From the NCBI RefSeq assembly GCF_013377275.1, contig NZ_CP016615.1, forward strand, positions 930,001 to 994,000: DNA of 64,000 bases. The letters run 5' to 3'. Position 1 is the stretch's first letter; the number at the start of each line of letters is the position of its first letter. Below the pieces are notes generated by a model. It saw nothing but the letters and a program-made list of their open reading frames with translations. It ran no database searches and had not been told where the DNA came from. Position numbers and translations under genes: made by a program. Source of the DNA: Vespertiliibacter pulmonis. Lineage in GTDB: Bacteria > Pseudomonadota > Gammaproteobacteria > Enterobacterales > Pasteurellaceae. Of the stretch, positions 48,042-58,042 are shown piece by piece.

Positions 48042-49094
48042 ATGCAACAACATGCTTATTATAATCCAGAAATTCATGGTAATTATCAACTTATTTCCCT
48101 CGGTGATTTTGAACTTGCTGAAGGGGGAAAAATACCAAATCTTGAACTAGCTGTGCGAACATTAGGTACGCTGAATGAAGACAGAAGCAATGCGATTTTA
48201 ATTACAACTTGGTATTCTGGTACAAGTAAAATTATGGAAGATGTTTATGTGGGTGAGGGGCGTCCGCTTGATCCAAATCGCTATTTTATTATTATTGTTA
48301 ATCAAATTGGTAATGGGCTATCTACTTCACCTTGGAATGCACATGAGTCTATTCGTGGAAGTAAATTTCCATTGGTACGCATTGAAGATGATGTAAAAGC
48401 ACAATATAAGCTTTTGACAGAGCATTTTGGTATTACGCAGCTAGCTTTGGTGATGGGCGGATCAATGGGGGCTCAGCAAACCTATGAATGGGCGGTGCGT
48501 TTTCCAGATTTTATGAAACGGGCAGCACCTATAGCAGGTTATGCTAAAAATAGTGATCATGATTTTATTTTCACTCGAACCTTAATGAATACATTGACGA
48601 TGGATCCGGCCTTTAAAGACGGGGAGTATGATTCTATTGAAAGTATGAAAGCCGCATTATCAAGACATGGTGATATATGGAATGTGATGGGGTTTAGTAC
48701 AGAAATGTGGCGTAAAAAATTGTATGAAGATTTGCAATTTCCTGACGCAGTAAGTTTTAGTGAAGGCTTTACTCAGGCTTATTTTCAACCAATGGATCCA
48801 AATACATTACTATGCTGTGCTTGGAAATGGCAACACGGGGATGTTAGTCGTCATACAAATGGCGACTTAAAAGCAGCATTGCATCGTATAAAGTGCAAAA
48901 TGTATTGTATTGCTATTGATGAGGATATGTTTTTTCGTCAGGCAGATTGTAAAGTTGAACAAGAGATGATTCCAAATAGTGAATGGAAAGTAGTAAAAGA
49001 TGATTGGGGGCATTTAGGGCTATTTGGTATGAATCCACAATATATCAAACAAATTGATACACTTTTAGGTGAGCTATTAGCATTAGACTTATAG
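48042..49094 (+). CDS. Alpha/beta hydrolase of the MetX (homoserine acyltransferase)-like family
   Basis: 350 residues with the alpha/beta hydrolase fold. Nucleophile elbow LVMGGSMGAQQTYEWAVRFP has Ser in G-G-S-M-G (about 130-150), the acid may be Asp in IDEDMFF near 306, and the His in DDWGHLGLFG near 329. It has the N-terminal ATLGTL-like ELAVRTLGTLNEDRSNA. Typical MetX features are only partly kept, so the substrate is uncertain and a hydrolase role is equally possible. The open frame extends to 47931, but the ATG at 48042 has AGGAG upstream and starts at the conserved region. Confidence 0.85.
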   Translation: MQQHAYYNPEIHGNYQLISLGDFELAEGGKIPNLELAVRTLGTLNEDRSNAILITTWYSGTSKIMEDVYVGEGRPLDPNRYFIIIVNQIGNGLSTSPWNAHESIRGSKFPLVRIEDDVKAQYKLLTEHFGITQLALVMGGSMGAQQTYEWAVRFPDFMKRAAPIAGYAKNSDHDFIFTRTLMNTLTMDPAFKDGEYDSIESMKAALSRHGDIWNVMGFSTEMWRKKLYEDLQFPDAVSFSEGFTQAYFQPMDPNTLLCCAWKWQHGDVSRHTNGDLKAALHRIKCKMYCIAIDEDMFFRQADCKVEQEMIPNSEWKVVKDDWGHLGLFGMNPQYIKQIDTLLGELLALDL

Positions 49095-49106
49095 TTTATT
49101 ATTTGG

Positions 49107-49147
49107 AGGCTATCTTAGAATATGAGCATTTTCTAAGATAGCCTTTT
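49107..49147. terminator. Bidirectional terminator before proS
   Basis: AGGCTATCTTAGAA and TTCTAAGATAGCCT form a perfect 14-bp stem with a 10-nt loop, then TTTTTTA. It lies between two convergent genes. Confidence 0.92.
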
Positions 49148-49160
49148 TTATATCGGTAAA

Positions 49161-50876
49161 TTAGCGCTGAATTTGATTAGCAATAAATTCAATGAGTTGC
49201 TCTTTAGCAATCATCTGTTTTTCACCTGTACGGCGATTTTTATACTCAATCTCACCATTATCAAGATTTTTCTCGCCAATTACAATCATATGCGGTACGC
49301 CAATAAGTTCCATATCAGCAAACATTACACCTGGGCGTTCTTTACGGTCATCAAAAATCACTTCGATACCTTGTGCCATCAATGTTTTATAGAGTTCTTG
49401 TGCAAATGCTTGAACTTTTTCTGATTTTTGCATATTCATTGGCACAATTGCAACGGTAAAAGGCGCGATGGCATCGGTTGGCCAAATAATGCCTCGTTCA
49501 TCGTGATGTTGTTCAATGGCGGCAGCCACAACACGAGTAACACCAATGCCGTAACAGCCCATAATCATTGTTTGTGGACGTCCATCTTCACCTTGAACGG
49601 TGGCTTTCATTGCCTCTGAATATTTTGTACCAAGTTGGAAGATATGCCCAACTTCAATGCCTCGTTTAATTTGAAGTGTGCCTTTGCCGTCTGGGCTTGG
49701 ATCACCTTCAACAACATTACGTAAATCAGCGATTTTTGGAAGAGCGACGTCACGTTCCCAGTTCACGTTAAAATAGTGTTTGCCGTCAATGTTTGCACCC
49801 GTTGCAAAATCGCTCATTATGGCAACGCTTCGGTCAATAATTACTGGAATAGATAAATTAACAGGACCAAGTGAACCAACACTCGCCCCAATTTTGGCTT
49901 TGATATCTATTTCATCAGCAAATTCAAATGGTTCGGCGACTTCTGCTAATTTTTCAGCTTTAATTTCATTGAGTTCGTGATCGCCACGAATAACTAATGC
50001 GACTAATGGTTGTTCTTCCGTTGAGCCTTTTACGATCAGTGTTTTTACAGTTTTCTCAATAGGTAGAGCAAATTGTTCAACAAGTTCATTGATCGTTTTT
50101 GCATTTGGCGTGTCTATAAGTTGCATTTTAGCCGTAGGCGCTTGGCGTTCACCAATCGTAATCGCTTCGGCAAGTTCAATGTTGGCAGCATAATCAGATT
50201 CAGTTGAAAATACGACATCATCTTCACCACTTTCAGCTAGCACTTGGAATTCGTGGGAGGCTGAACCGCCAATAGAGCCAGTATCAGCAGCCACTGGGCG
50301 GAAATCCAAACCTAAACGAGTAAAAATATTACTATAAGTTTGGTGCATAATATCGTAGGTTTCTTGCAATGATTCTTTACTGATGTGGAAAGAGTAAGCA
50401 TCTTTCATTAAGAATTCTCGTCCACGCATTACACCAAAGCGTGGGCGAACTTCATCACGGAATTTTGTTTGAATTTGATATAAATTCAACGGAAGCTGTT
50501 TGTATGAGCTAATTTCTCGGCGAACTAGATCAGTAACAACTTCTTCGTGAGTTGGGCCAAGCACAAAAGGGCGGTCGCCACGGTCCTTAAAACGAAGCAA
50601 TTCTGGACCATAGTCCTCCCAGCGTTCAGATTCAATCCATAAATCGGCAGGTTGGACAACAGGCATTTCCACTTCTAATGCCCCGCTTTTATTCATTTCT
50701 TCACGAATAATATTCTCGACTTTTTTTAATACACGAATTCCTGTTGGTAGCCAAGTATATAGCCCTGAAGCAAGCGGTCGGATCATACCTGCTCTTAGCA
50801 TTAATTGGTGGCTGACTACTTGAGCATCATTTGGTGTTTCTTTAAGCGTTGAAAATAGATATTGGCTTGTACGCAT
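49161..50876 (-). CDS. proS: Prolyl-tRNA synthetase
   Basis: Class II synthetase of 571 residues with the bacterial layout. The catalytic core has motif 1 near residue 50 ([20 protein letters not shown]), motif 2 ([26 protein letters not shown], about 137-162, cited by position), the editing INS domain (about 225-405), motif 3 ([20 protein letters not shown]) and the C-terminal anticodon-binding domain ([15 protein letters not shown]). All parts look intact. The 330-bp gap to acpP contains an uptake sequence upstream of the start. Confidence 0.98.
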   Translation of the reverse strand: MRTSQYLFSTLKETPNDAQVVSHQLMLRAGMIRPLASGLYTWLPTGIRVLKKVENIIREEMNKSGALEVEMPVVQPADLWIESERWEDYGPELLRFKDRGDRPFVLGPTHEEVVTDLVRREISSYKQLPLNLYQIQTKFRDEVRPRFGVMRGREFLMKDAYSFHISKESLQETYDIMHQTYSNIFTRLGLDFRPVAADTGSIGGSASHEFQVLAESGEDDVVFSTESDYAANIELAEAITIGERQAPTAKMQLIDTPNAKTINELVEQFALPIEKTVKTLIVKGSTEEQPLVALVIRGDHELNEIKAEKLAEVAEPFEFADEIDIKAKIGASVGSLGPVNLSIPVIIDRSVAIMSDFATGANIDGKHYFNVNWERDVALPKIADLRNVVEGDPSPDGKGTLQIKRGIEVGHIFQLGTKYSEAMKATVQGEDGRPQTMIMGCYGIGVTRVVAAAIEQHHDERGIIWPTDAIAPFTVAIVPMNMQKSEKVQAFAQELYKTLMAQGIEVIFDDRKERPGVMFADMELIGVPHMIVIGEKNLDNGEIEYKNRRTGEKQMIAKEQLIEFIANQIQR

Positions 50877-51206
50877 TCTGTTATCTCTTAATAAGCTAAA
50901 AATCCCTTTATTCTAAAGCAAAACCGCACAATTTCTTTAGAAATTTTTATGAATTTGTAAAAATTGTCGAAATCTAACCGCTTGTTTAACAAAATTCAAC
51001 GGCAAATAAAAATCCCCTATGGATAAACCCCCATCATAATGGTAGAATTGCTTAACTTTTTGCTCAGTTATAGAGCATATTTCAATTTGGGTGTAGGAAA
51101 ACTGGTTTGACTTCTCGGCGACTCTCGCTGAAGTAGTTGAAATTTCAGCGTTTTTCTTTACACTATTTAACTCTCGCACTAAGCGAATTCACATAGGAAA
51201 CAAAAA
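50877..51206. other. Divergent region between proS and acpP
   Basis: 330 bases. It holds an uptake sequence (around 50978-50986), a hairpin CGCTGAA (51126-51132) / TTCAGCG (51144-51150) followed by TTTTTCTTT, and the acpP promoter. An 80-codon leftward frame at 50937-51179 overlaps both hairpin and promoter and is not considered a gene. Confidence 0.6.
51137..51164 (+). promoter_or_regulatory. Candidate acpP promoter
   Basis: TTGAAA (51137-51142), a 16-base spacer and TACACT (51159-51164). Start near 51171 gives a leader of about 36 nt before acpP. The -35 lies in the loop of the hairpin described for this gap. Confidence 0.6.
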
Positions 51207-51437
51207 ATGAGCATTGAAGAACGCGTAAAAAAAATCATCGTTGATCAACTTGGCGCAAAAGCAGAAGATGTAAAACCAGAAGCTTCTTTCATCGAAGATT
51301 TAGGTGCAGATTCTCTTGATACTGTTGAGTTAGTGATGGCTTTAGAAGAAGAATTCGATATCGAAATTCCTGATGAAGAAGCAGAAAAAATTACTACTGT
51401 TCAATCAGCAATTGATTACGTTCAAAACAATTCTTAA
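51207..51437 (+). CDS. acpP: Acyl carrier protein
   Basis: 76-residue acidic carrier of acyl chains in fatty acid and lipid A synthesis. The phosphopantetheine attachment site is [10 protein letters not shown] with Ser36. Helix residues [15 protein letters not shown] and the end AIDYVQNN are standard. It stands alone between proS and ybaB rather than in the usual fabD-fabG-acpP-fabF cluster; it has its own promoter and a strong terminator, consistent with very high expression. Confidence 0.98.
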   Translation: MSIEERVKKIIVDQLGAKAEDVKPEASFIEDLGADSLDTVELVMALEEEFDIEIPDEEAEKITTVQSAIDYVQNNS

Positions 51438-51442
51438 TAAAT

Positions 51443-51469
51443 AAAAAAGCGACAGTAAGTCGCTTTTTT
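51443..51469 (+). terminator. Terminator after acpP
   Basis: AAAAAAGCGAC and GTCGCTTTTTT form a perfect 11-bp stem with a 5-nt loop. It lies just before the 3' end of the convergent ybaB gene and probably serves both. Confidence 0.9.
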
Positions 51470-51487
51470 ATTATCTGATTTTTTATC

Positions 51488-51817
51488 TTAAAAAGGCATT
51501 TTCATTCCAGGCGGTAATTGCATACCAGCAGTAACTGTTGCCATTTTCTCTTTTTGTAACTCTTCAGCACGGCGTACAGCGTCATTAAATGCGGCAGCAA
51601 TTAAATCTTCCAGCATCTCTTTATCATCTTCCATTAGTGATGGGTCAATTTCAATACGGCGACAGTTATGAGCACCATTGACCGTAATTTTCACTAAACC
51701 TGCACCTGATTCACCCGTTACTTCTAGTTGGGCGATCTCTTCTTGCATTTTTTGCATACGTTCTTGCATTTGTTGAGCTTGCTTCATTAAGCCGCCCAAT
51801 CCACCTTTTCCAAACAT
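51488..51817 (-). CDS. ybaB: YbaB/EbfC nucleoid-associated protein
   Basis: 109-residue DNA-binding dimer of the YbaB/EbfC family (HI0442 in H. influenzae). It has the N-terminal [20 protein letters not shown] coiled-coil helix, the core [20 protein letters not shown], and the C-terminal [12 protein letters not shown]. It is usually linked to dnaX and recR; that link is absent here, since ilvD lies upstream. It is a general nucleoid protein of unclear role. Confidence 0.92.
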   Translation of the reverse strand: MFGKGGLGGLMKQAQQMQERMQKMQEEIAQLEVTGESGAGLVKITVNGAHNCRRIEIDPSLMEDDKEMLEDLIAAAFNDAVRRAEELQKEKMATVTAGMQLPPGMKMPF

Positions 51818-51875
51818 TTATAACTCCATAAATCAATTAAAAACATTGCATTCTACTGAACCAACTGGTGTGGTG

Positions 51876-51918
51876 CAAGCGGTTAAATAAGCAAAAAATT
51901 AGCAAATTTTACCGCTTG
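51876..51918. repeat. Inverted pair of uptake sequences between ybaB and ilvD
   Basis: CAAGCGGT (51876-51883) and ACCGCTTG (51911-51918) form an 8-bp inverted repeat separated by 27 bases. It lies 15 bases after the ilvD stop codon and could terminate the leftward ilv transcript, though no good T-run follows. Confidence 0.5.
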
Positions 51919-51933
51919 TGAGATTACTCTAGG

Positions 51934-53769
51934 CTAGATTTTAGTTTTATCTCGCACCGCACCTTTATCTGCTGAAGTAGCAAAATGCCCGTAAACTTTT
52001 AAAGCGAAAGAGACTTCTCGTTCACGATTAACAGGTTTCCAGCCTAATTTATCTTGTTCTTGTCGGCGTTGAGCAAGTTCTTCATCTGATACGATAAGCT
52101 GAATGGAGCGATTTGGAATATCAATTTCAATGGTATCGCCGTCCTTGACTAGACCAATAACACCGCCTGCGGCAGCTTCTGGTGAGCAGTGTCCGATTGA
52201 TAAGCCTGATGTACCGCCAGAGAAACGCCCGTCTGTTAATAAGGCACATTCTTTACCTAAGCCGATAGATTTGAGGTAGCTTGTTGGGTAGAGCATTTCT
52301 TGCATACCTGGTCCGCCTTTTGGCCCTTCATAGCGGATAACAACAATATGTCCTGCTTTTACTTTGCCACCTAGAATACCTGAAACAGCATCTTCTTGGC
52401 TTTCAAACACAATAGCTTTTCCTGTGAATTTTAGGATACTTTCATCGACCCCTGCTGTTTTCACAATACAACCATCGAGCGCTAAATTTCCTGAGAGCAT
52501 TGCTAAACCGCCATCTTGGCTATAGGCAAACTGTTTACTGCGGATACAACCATTTTCACGATCATCATCAACGCTATCCCAACGGGTATCTTGAGAGAAG
52601 GCTTGAGTTGTTCTGATGCCAGCAGGCCCTGCTCGGAAGAATGTATGTACTGCTTCGTCTTTGGTTAAAATAATATCATATTGGGCAATTTGTTCTGCAA
52701 GGCTCATTCCTAGTATGGTATGAGTATTGCTGTTTAGCAGATTTGCACGATCTAGTTCACCTAGAATTGCCATAATACCACCCGCTCGATGTACATCTTC
52801 CATATGGTATTTTTGGGTATTAGGTGCAACTTTACTCAAACAAGGTACAACTCGGGATAATCGGTCAATATCAGCCATTGTAAAATCAACGTCGGCTTCT
52901 TGAGCGGCCGCTAACAGATGAAGAACTGTATTGGTTGAACCTCCCATTGCAATATCTAAACTCATTGCATTTTCAAAGGCTTGTTTATTTGCAATGGCAC
53001 GAGGTAATACTTTTTCATCATCTTGTTCATAGTAACGTTTGCATAGTTCAACAATTTGTTGTCCTGCTTTTAAGAAGAGTTGCTTGCGATCAGCGTGAGT
53101 AGCTAAACACGAGCCGTTACCTGGCAAACTAAGACCTAAAGCTTCAGTGAGGCAGTTCATTGAATTAGCGGTAAACATTCCAGAGCAAGAGCCACAAGTA
53201 GGGCAAGCAGAACGTTCGATTTGTTCGCTTTCTGCATCAGAAACATTTGGATTTGCTCCTTGAATCATTGCATCAACTAAATCTAATTTGATGATTTTAT
53301 CGGATAGCTTGGTCTTTCCAGCCTCCATTGGTCCACCTGAAACAAAAATAGTTGGAATATTAAGGCGTAGAGCTGCCATTAACATTCCAGGGGTGATTTT
53401 ATCGCAGTTGGAAATACAAACCATTGCGTCAGCGCAGTGTGCATTGACCATATATTCAACAGAGTCTGCAATTAAATCACGGCTAGGTAATGAATAGAGC
53501 ATACCGCCGTGCCCCATTGCGATGCCATCATCAACGGCAATAGTGTTAAACTCTTTCGCAACACCGCCTGCTTTTTCGATTTCGGCAGCAACTAATTGCC
53601 CCATATCTTTTAAATGAACGTGTCCTGGCACAAACTGTGTAAATGAGTTTACAACGGCAATAATAGGTTTGCCGAAGTCGTTTTCTTTCATTCCAGTCGC
53701 TCGCCATAATGCTCGAGCCCCTGCCATATTGCGACCTTGAGTGCTGGTTGCAGAACGTAATTTAGGCAT
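51934..53769 (-). CDS. ilvD: Dihydroxy-acid dehydratase
   Basis: Iron-sulfur enzyme of 611 residues making the 2-keto acids of valine and isoleucine. Signatures: [12 protein letters not shown] (about 122-133, Cys ligand), [20 protein letters not shown] (about 191-210, Cys ligand), [20 protein letters not shown] (about 512-531) and the C-terminal acid residues. It is the last gene of a leftward ilvG-ilvM-racemase-glycosyltransferase-ilvD run; in E. coli ilvGMEDA the order is similar but ilvE and ilvA are absent here. Confidence 0.97.
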   Translation of the reverse strand: MPKLRSATSTQGRNMAGARALWRATGMKENDFGKPIIAVVNSFTQFVPGHVHLKDMGQLVAAEIEKAGGVAKEFNTIAVDDGIAMGHGGMLYSLPSRDLIADSVEYMVNAHCADAMVCISNCDKITPGMLMAALRLNIPTIFVSGGPMEAGKTKLSDKIIKLDLVDAMIQGANPNVSDAESEQIERSACPTCGSCSGMFTANSMNCLTEALGLSLPGNGSCLATHADRKQLFLKAGQQIVELCKRYYEQDDEKVLPRAIANKQAFENAMSLDIAMGGSTNTVLHLLAAAQEADVDFTMADIDRLSRVVPCLSKVAPNTQKYHMEDVHRAGGIMAILGELDRANLLNSNTHTILGMSLAEQIAQYDIILTKDEAVHTFFRAGPAGIRTTQAFSQDTRWDSVDDDRENGCIRSKQFAYSQDGGLAMLSGNLALDGCIVKTAGVDESILKFTGKAIVFESQEDAVSGILGGKVKAGHIVVIRYEGPKGGPGMQEMLYPTSYLKSIGLGKECALLTDGRFSGGTSGLSIGHCSPEAAAGGVIGLVKDGDTIEIDIPNRSIQLIVSDEELAQRRQEQDKLGWKPVNREREVSFALKVYGHFATSADKGAVRDKTKI

Positions 53770-53821
53770 TATTATCTCACTCCATATTTTTTATAATTTA
53801 AATTTATTATTGTGATATTTA

Positions 53822-54670
53822 TTAAATCTTTGTGTGGCTATAAGTATAGCCAATATCGTCTTCATATTTATTAAAATAGGTATAACTGGGGTCAAGCCAA
53901 GAAAATAACCAATTTCGTAAATCGCCAGGTTTATATTGTATTAGGGTGCTTGCTGGGAACTCTTGTAGTACAATCCGTTTTTCAACCCGAGGATAACAAT
54001 TAGCAATATGCATTGGTCCTGAATTAACTCCGATAAATTTTGCAGAGCCTGCAATGAGTTTTGCTGTTTCCCAGTAGTTTAACTGCCCACATAAATTAAG
54101 CCCAAAGCCAAGAGGCTTATCATTTTTTCCTCCAATTTGGATAATATCATAATGTTGATAATTCTTTTTAATTGATGTAATTACATCGTCAGACATCACT
54201 CGGACATCATCTTCTCCTAAGGTTGTTCGTATGTTAGGCTGATTATCTCTTGTTCTATCTGAACCTGTTGTATGAACTATAATTCTATTTGGTTTAATGA
54301 TTTCATTTTCAAAAATATATAAACGAGGGTGCTTTAAAGGAATGGCTGGAAATGGTGTTTTTTGTTTTGTATCATAAAGAAGATTAAAACACATAAATTC
54401 AGTTTGGCTGTTAATTATGTGTGAATTATAATTATTCGCATAATTTTGGCATTGCTCTCGTATTCTTGTATCAGGTATAAGATTTAATTCTGGCAAATGC
54501 TGACTTTCTTCCTCGTCCATAAATACAACATAGGGGTTATAATCAAATGCCCAAATGCGTTTATCACTAATTACACATTTGTTACCTGTGAGATGATAAA
54601 TATTCTCTGGAATGGCAGTTGTACAGATTTGATCACCAATATGTATAAAATTAAAATACAATTTATACAT
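53822..54670 (-). CDS. Family 9-like (heptosyltransferase-type) glycosyltransferase
   Basis: 282 residues, AT-rich, with a weak GT-9 fold. The first residues YKLYFNFIHIGDQICTTAIP correspond to the start of heptosyltransferases (HxGDxxxxxP). The donor-binding end KFIGVNSGPMHIANCYP (about 212-228) matches the glycosyltransferase-9 loop (G-x-x-S-G-x-x-H-x-A). The acceptor is unknown; a role in LPS is likely from the family. It interrupts the ilv run between the racemase and ilvD, and its base composition differs from both neighbours, which suggests an insertion. Confidence 0.75.
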   Translation of the reverse strand: MYKLYFNFIHIGDQICTTAIPENIYHLTGNKCVISDKRIWAFDYNPYVVFMDEEESQHLPELNLIPDTRIREQCQNYANNYNSHIINSQTEFMCFNLLYDTKQKTPFPAIPLKHPRLYIFENEIIKPNRIIVHTTGSDRTRDNQPNIRTTLGEDDVRVMSDDVITSIKKNYQHYDIIQIGGKNDKPLGFGLNLCGQLNYWETAKLIAGSAKFIGVNSGPMHIANCYPRVEKRIVLQEFPASTLIQYKPGDLRNWLFSWLDPSYTYFNKYEDDIGYTYSHTKI

Positions 54671-54723
54671 TGTTCGAATTTTCCTCTTTTACTATTTTGA
54701 CTTAGATATTTACTTAATCAAGT

Positions 54724-55413
54724 TTATTCCAATATAAACTTGATTGCCATTTTTGAATGTAAACCAGTGCTATCAAATAATGGTAAATTATAATCAGCTT
54801 GTTGTATCAATAAACCAATTTCGGTACAGCCTAAAATAACGCCTTCAGCACCTCGTTGTTGTAAGTCTTTAATGATATCTAAATAGAATTGTTTTGATTC
54901 TGGGCGAATAATTCCAACACACAGTTCATCAAAAATAATGCGGTGAATTTCTGCTTGTTGTTCATCATTTGGCACAATAACGTTAATTTGCTGTTTGTTT
55001 AAATAATCACGATAAAAATTATCTTGCATCGTAAAACGTGTACCAAGCAGAGCAATATTATTTAATTTTTGTTCTTTAATTGCTTGTACAGTGGCATCAA
55101 TAATATGTAGAAATGGGATATTGATTGCTTGAATAATAGGTTCTGCGACTTTGTGCATAGTGTTAGTTGCTAATAAAATGGCCTCAGCCCCTATTGTTTC
55201 AAGACGTTTTCCTGCGTCGGCTAAAATCTCACCCGCTTGTTGCCAATCCCCATTTTTTTGACATTGGACGATCTGTTCAAAATCAACACTATAAACAATA
55301 AGTTTAGCACTGTGATTATCACCTTTTGCTTGGTTAATTGCGTGGTTGATCTGAGTATAATAACTTGTTGTACTTTTGGGCGATATTCCGCCAATGATGC
55401 CAAGGGTTTTCAT
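54724..55413 (-). CDS. Aspartate/glutamate racemase family protein (YgeA type)
   Basis: 229 residues with the Asp/Glu racemase fold. N-terminal LGIIGGISPKSTTSYY (about 4-19). The two catalytic positions are Thr in ATNTMHKV (about 82) and Cys in LGCTEIGLL (about 195). As in E. coli YgeA, Thr takes the place of the first Cys, suggesting one-sided or broad amino-acid racemase activity. Cofactor-independent. It is in the ilv run between ilvM and the glycosyltransferase with a gap of about 70 bases to ilvM, so co-transcription is likely but the functional link is unclear. Confidence 0.85.
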   Translation of the reverse strand: MKTLGIIGGISPKSTTSYYTQINHAINQAKGDNHSAKLIVYSVDFEQIVQCQKNGDWQQAGEILADAGKRLETIGAEAILLATNTMHKVAEPIIQAINIPFLHIIDATVQAIKEQKLNNIALLGTRFTMQDNFYRDYLNKQQINVIVPNDEQQAEIHRIIFDELCVGIIRPESKQFYLDIIKDLQQRGAEGVILGCTEIGLLIQQADYNLPLFDSTGLHSKMAIKFILE

Positions 55414-55484
55414 AATTTTATCCTGTGAATTTGGTGGGATAGCAAATTTTTTGTGTTATCCCACCGCTTGTAGATTACCTATGT

Positions 55485-55700
55485 TTAGTTTACAGAGATA
55501 ACATCAGGTAATTTTACCAGTTGATGAACCAACAATGATATTTCACGTTCGCTTTGTACAGTGAGCTGTAATGTAATGTACTCACCGTGTTCACTATTCA
55601 GTTTGAGAATAGTAAAACCCCGATGGCGGATAACTCGTAATAAGCGTTCTAATGTTTCTGGGCGCTGTTTGGCTTGAATAGTTAATGTATATTGATTCAT
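55485..55700 (-). CDS. ilvM: Acetolactate synthase II small subunit
   Basis: 71-residue regulatory subunit of ACT-like fold (MNQYTLTIQAKQRPETLERL, then GFTILKLN). It is shorter than E. coli IlvM (87) but covers the ACT domain. It starts 2 bases after the ilvG stop, so translational coupling to the catalytic subunit is likely. It modulates the IlvG activity; isozyme II is insensitive to valine in enterics. Confidence 0.9.
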   Translation of the reverse strand: MNQYTLTIQAKQRPETLERLLRVIRHRGFTILKLNSEHGEYITLQLTVQSEREISLLVHQLVKLPDVISVN

Positions 55701-55702
55701 TA

Positions 55703-57361
55703 TTACACCCCAATATCTTCTTCAATCATATCGCTGTTACACGCATTTGGTGGCACAAGTGGCCAGACATTCTCTTCATCTGGAATGCACACGTGGAGTA
55801 AATAGGCATTTTCAGCATTCAACAAGCGGTTAATTGCCTCTGAAACTTCACTTGCCTTTTCAATGCGTTCGCCTTGTATTCCAAAAGCAGACGCGAGAGT
55901 GATGAAATCTGGGTTATCATCAAGAATCGTTTGGCTATGGCGGCCGTGGAAGAAAAGCGATTGCCATTGACGAACCATACCTAATCGTTGGTTATCAAGT
56001 AGCACCATTTTAATTGGTAAATTCCCTCTTTTGATTGAACCAAATTCTTGGATATTCATCATTAATGAGCCGTCTCCTGTGATCAAAATAACAGGATCTT
56101 GTGGGCGAGCTTTTGCGACACCAATAGCTGCAGGTAAACCAAAGCCCATTGTGCCAAGCCCCGCAGAGGTTAAATAATTTTCTGGGGCAAAGTGTTGCAT
56201 ATGTTGTGCAGACCACATTTGATGTTGCCCAACATCGGTGGTAACTACGGCATTTTGTGGTTTACGTTGTGAAAGGGTATTGAGTAATGCCCACGGATCA
56301 ATCTCTTTATCCCCTTCATTATCTTGATAAGTAAAATCAAAATCAGCTTTCATCTGTTGAATATCATTACGCCAAGCATCAATAGAGAGCGGTTGGGCAA
56401 GGAAATTCATTGCTTCAGTTAAATTCCCCTGTAAAGCAACATCAGCTTTTCGTAACTTATTGATTTCTGCAATATCAATATCAATATGGATTACTTTGGC
56501 ACTTGGTGCGAAGGTATCTAATTTTCCTGTTACTCGGTCATCAAAGCGAGCACCAACAGCAAGAAGTAGATCGCATTCTTGAACAGCATAATTGGCGGTT
56601 TTTGTGCCGTGCATTCCAAGCATTCCCATATAAAGTGGGTTATTAGGTGGGATAGTACCTAATCCTTTTAAGGTGGATACAGATGGCATTTGCGTTATTT
56701 CAAGGAAAGATCGTACCGCTTGTACTGCTTTTCCCATTCCAACACCGCCTCCAACATAAAGGATAGGGCGTTTTGCTTGAGCAAGTAAGGTTTTGGCTTC
56801 AGCTAAAGCGGTAGGGTTTTGGGTATTATCTGCAATTTTCTCATAGACAATTGGTTTTGATGACGTTGGAGCAAATTGTACGTCTTTAGGAATATCAATG
56901 AGTACTGGGCCAGGTCGTCCGCTTTCAGCAATTTGAAAGGCTCTCGCCATAATTTCAGGTAATTCATCAATATTTTGCACGATAAAGCTGTGTTTTGTGC
57001 ACGCAAGTGATAAACCTAACACATCAATTTCTTGAAAAGCATCTGTACCGATAAATGCGCTTGCTACTTGTCCTGTGATGGCAACGATTGGGATAGAATC
57101 CAGTAACGCATCGGCGAGGCCCGTAATTAAATTAGTAGCCCCTGGCCCTGAGGTCGCAATGCAAACGCCTGTTTTTCCAGTTGAGCGAGCATAGCCAATT
57201 GCCGCAATTGCTGCACCTTGTTCATTACGACAGAGTAAATGATCTAAGCCTGAATCATAAATTGCATCATAAACCGGCATTATTGCACCACCTGGGTAGC
57301 CAAATAGTGTACGTACCCCTTGTGCTTTTAAGCATTCAATAACTAAATTTGCACCATTCAT
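55703..57361 (-). CDS. ilvG: Acetolactate synthase II large subunit
   Basis: Catalytic ThDP enzyme of 552 residues that condenses pyruvate to acetolactate in valine, leucine and isoleucine synthesis. Motifs: [15 protein letters not shown]-type [15 protein letters not shown] (about 18-32), the catalytic Glu in [11 protein letters not shown] (Glu47), the quinone-like [16 protein letters not shown], and the ThDP motif [14 protein letters not shown] (GDG near 436, N near 443). Unlike E. coli K-12, where ilvG is frameshifted, this frame is complete. No leader peptide or attenuator is seen in the 165 bp upstream. Confidence 0.95.
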   Translation of the reverse strand: MNGANLVIECLKAQGVRTLFGYPGGAIMPVYDAIYDSGLDHLLCRNEQGAAIAAIGYARSTGKTGVCIATSGPGATNLITGLADALLDSIPIVAITGQVASAFIGTDAFQEIDVLGLSLACTKHSFIVQNIDELPEIMARAFQIAESGRPGPVLIDIPKDVQFAPTSSKPIVYEKIADNTQNPTALAEAKTLLAQAKRPILYVGGGVGMGKAVQAVRSFLEITQMPSVSTLKGLGTIPPNNPLYMGMLGMHGTKTANYAVQECDLLLAVGARFDDRVTGKLDTFAPSAKVIHIDIDIAEINKLRKADVALQGNLTEAMNFLAQPLSIDAWRNDIQQMKADFDFTYQDNEGDKEIDPWALLNTLSQRKPQNAVVTTDVGQHQMWSAQHMQHFAPENYLTSAGLGTMGFGLPAAIGVAKARPQDPVILITGDGSLMMNIQEFGSIKRGNLPIKMVLLDNQRLGMVRQWQSLFFHGRHSQTILDDNPDFITLASAFGIQGERIEKASEVSEAINRLLNAENAYLLHVCIPDEENVWPLVPPNACNSDMIEEDIGV

Positions 57362-57526
57362 TGATGTTGTATCCTTTTGTTATTCTTATAGTAAAAGAAA
57401 CATATTGATAACATAGTTTATTAAGTTTTTGAACCCATTCAGTAAAATTTGCTGAAAAAAAGTTGAAAAAAGGTTAAAACAGCACAATGTAATTCACATT
57501 ATGCAATGTAATAAAAGGATATTTTT

Positions 57527-58003
57527 GTGCCACTACTTATTTTCTTACTTGGTATTTTTCTTTACATTTATATAGAAATTTCGTTGCTGATTACGGTAGG
57601 CTCAGCTATTGGTGTATTGCCTTTGATGCTATTGATGCTAGGTATTTCAATATTGGGTATTTGGTTAATTAGAATGAGTGGAATAAGGGCGATCTGGCAG
57701 CTTCGTTCTCAAATTTATGAGGGAAAGAATATAACACAAGCGGTTATTTCATCTTTATTTTTTGTTATTTCTGGTTTCTTACTTATTCTTCCTGGATTTT
57801 TGAGCGATATTTTAGCGTTCTTACTCTTATTACCTATTACTCAAAAATTTATACAGCAAATAGGATTGGCGTTTTTTCGTCGTAAGTTTAGATTTGATAT
57901 TTTTAGTTCAAATTCAGCATCTTTTAGGAGAAATACTGCAGATGAAAATACGTTTGATGCCGAATTTGAACGCCAACAAGATGAAAATAAATGGATTAAA
58001 TAG
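57527..58003 (+). CDS. fxsA: FxsA family inner-membrane protein
   Basis: 158 residues with four hydrophobic segments, starting PLLIFLLGIFLYIYIEISLL and containing LPGFLSDILAFLLLLP, both typical of FxsA. E. coli FxsA (suppressor of F exclusion of phage T7) reduces membrane PifA effects. The C-terminal tail is acidic and soluble. GTG start with AAAAGGA upstream. Divergent from ilvG; the gap holds AATGTAATTCACATT (57486-57500), an imperfect palindrome. Confidence 0.88.
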   Translation: MPLLIFLLGIFLYIYIEISLLITVGSAIGVLPLMLLMLGISILGIWLIRMSGIRAIWQLRSQIYEGKNITQAVISSLFFVISGFLLILPGFLSDILAFLLLLPITQKFIQQIGLAFFRRKFRFDIFSSNSASFRRNTADENTFDAEFERQQDENKWIK

Positions 58004-58042
58004 TCCATATTTTATAAATGGAAAAGGAAGGTAGGCTTCTTT

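Noticed and set aside
50937-51179. 80-codon leftward open frame between proS and acpP
   Set aside because: It covers an uptake sequence, a hairpin and the acpP promoter, has no ribosome site and resembles no family.
57362-57526. Attenuator or leader peptide for ilvG
   Set aside because: I found no short frame rich in Ile, Leu or Val codons and no alternative hairpins in the region.
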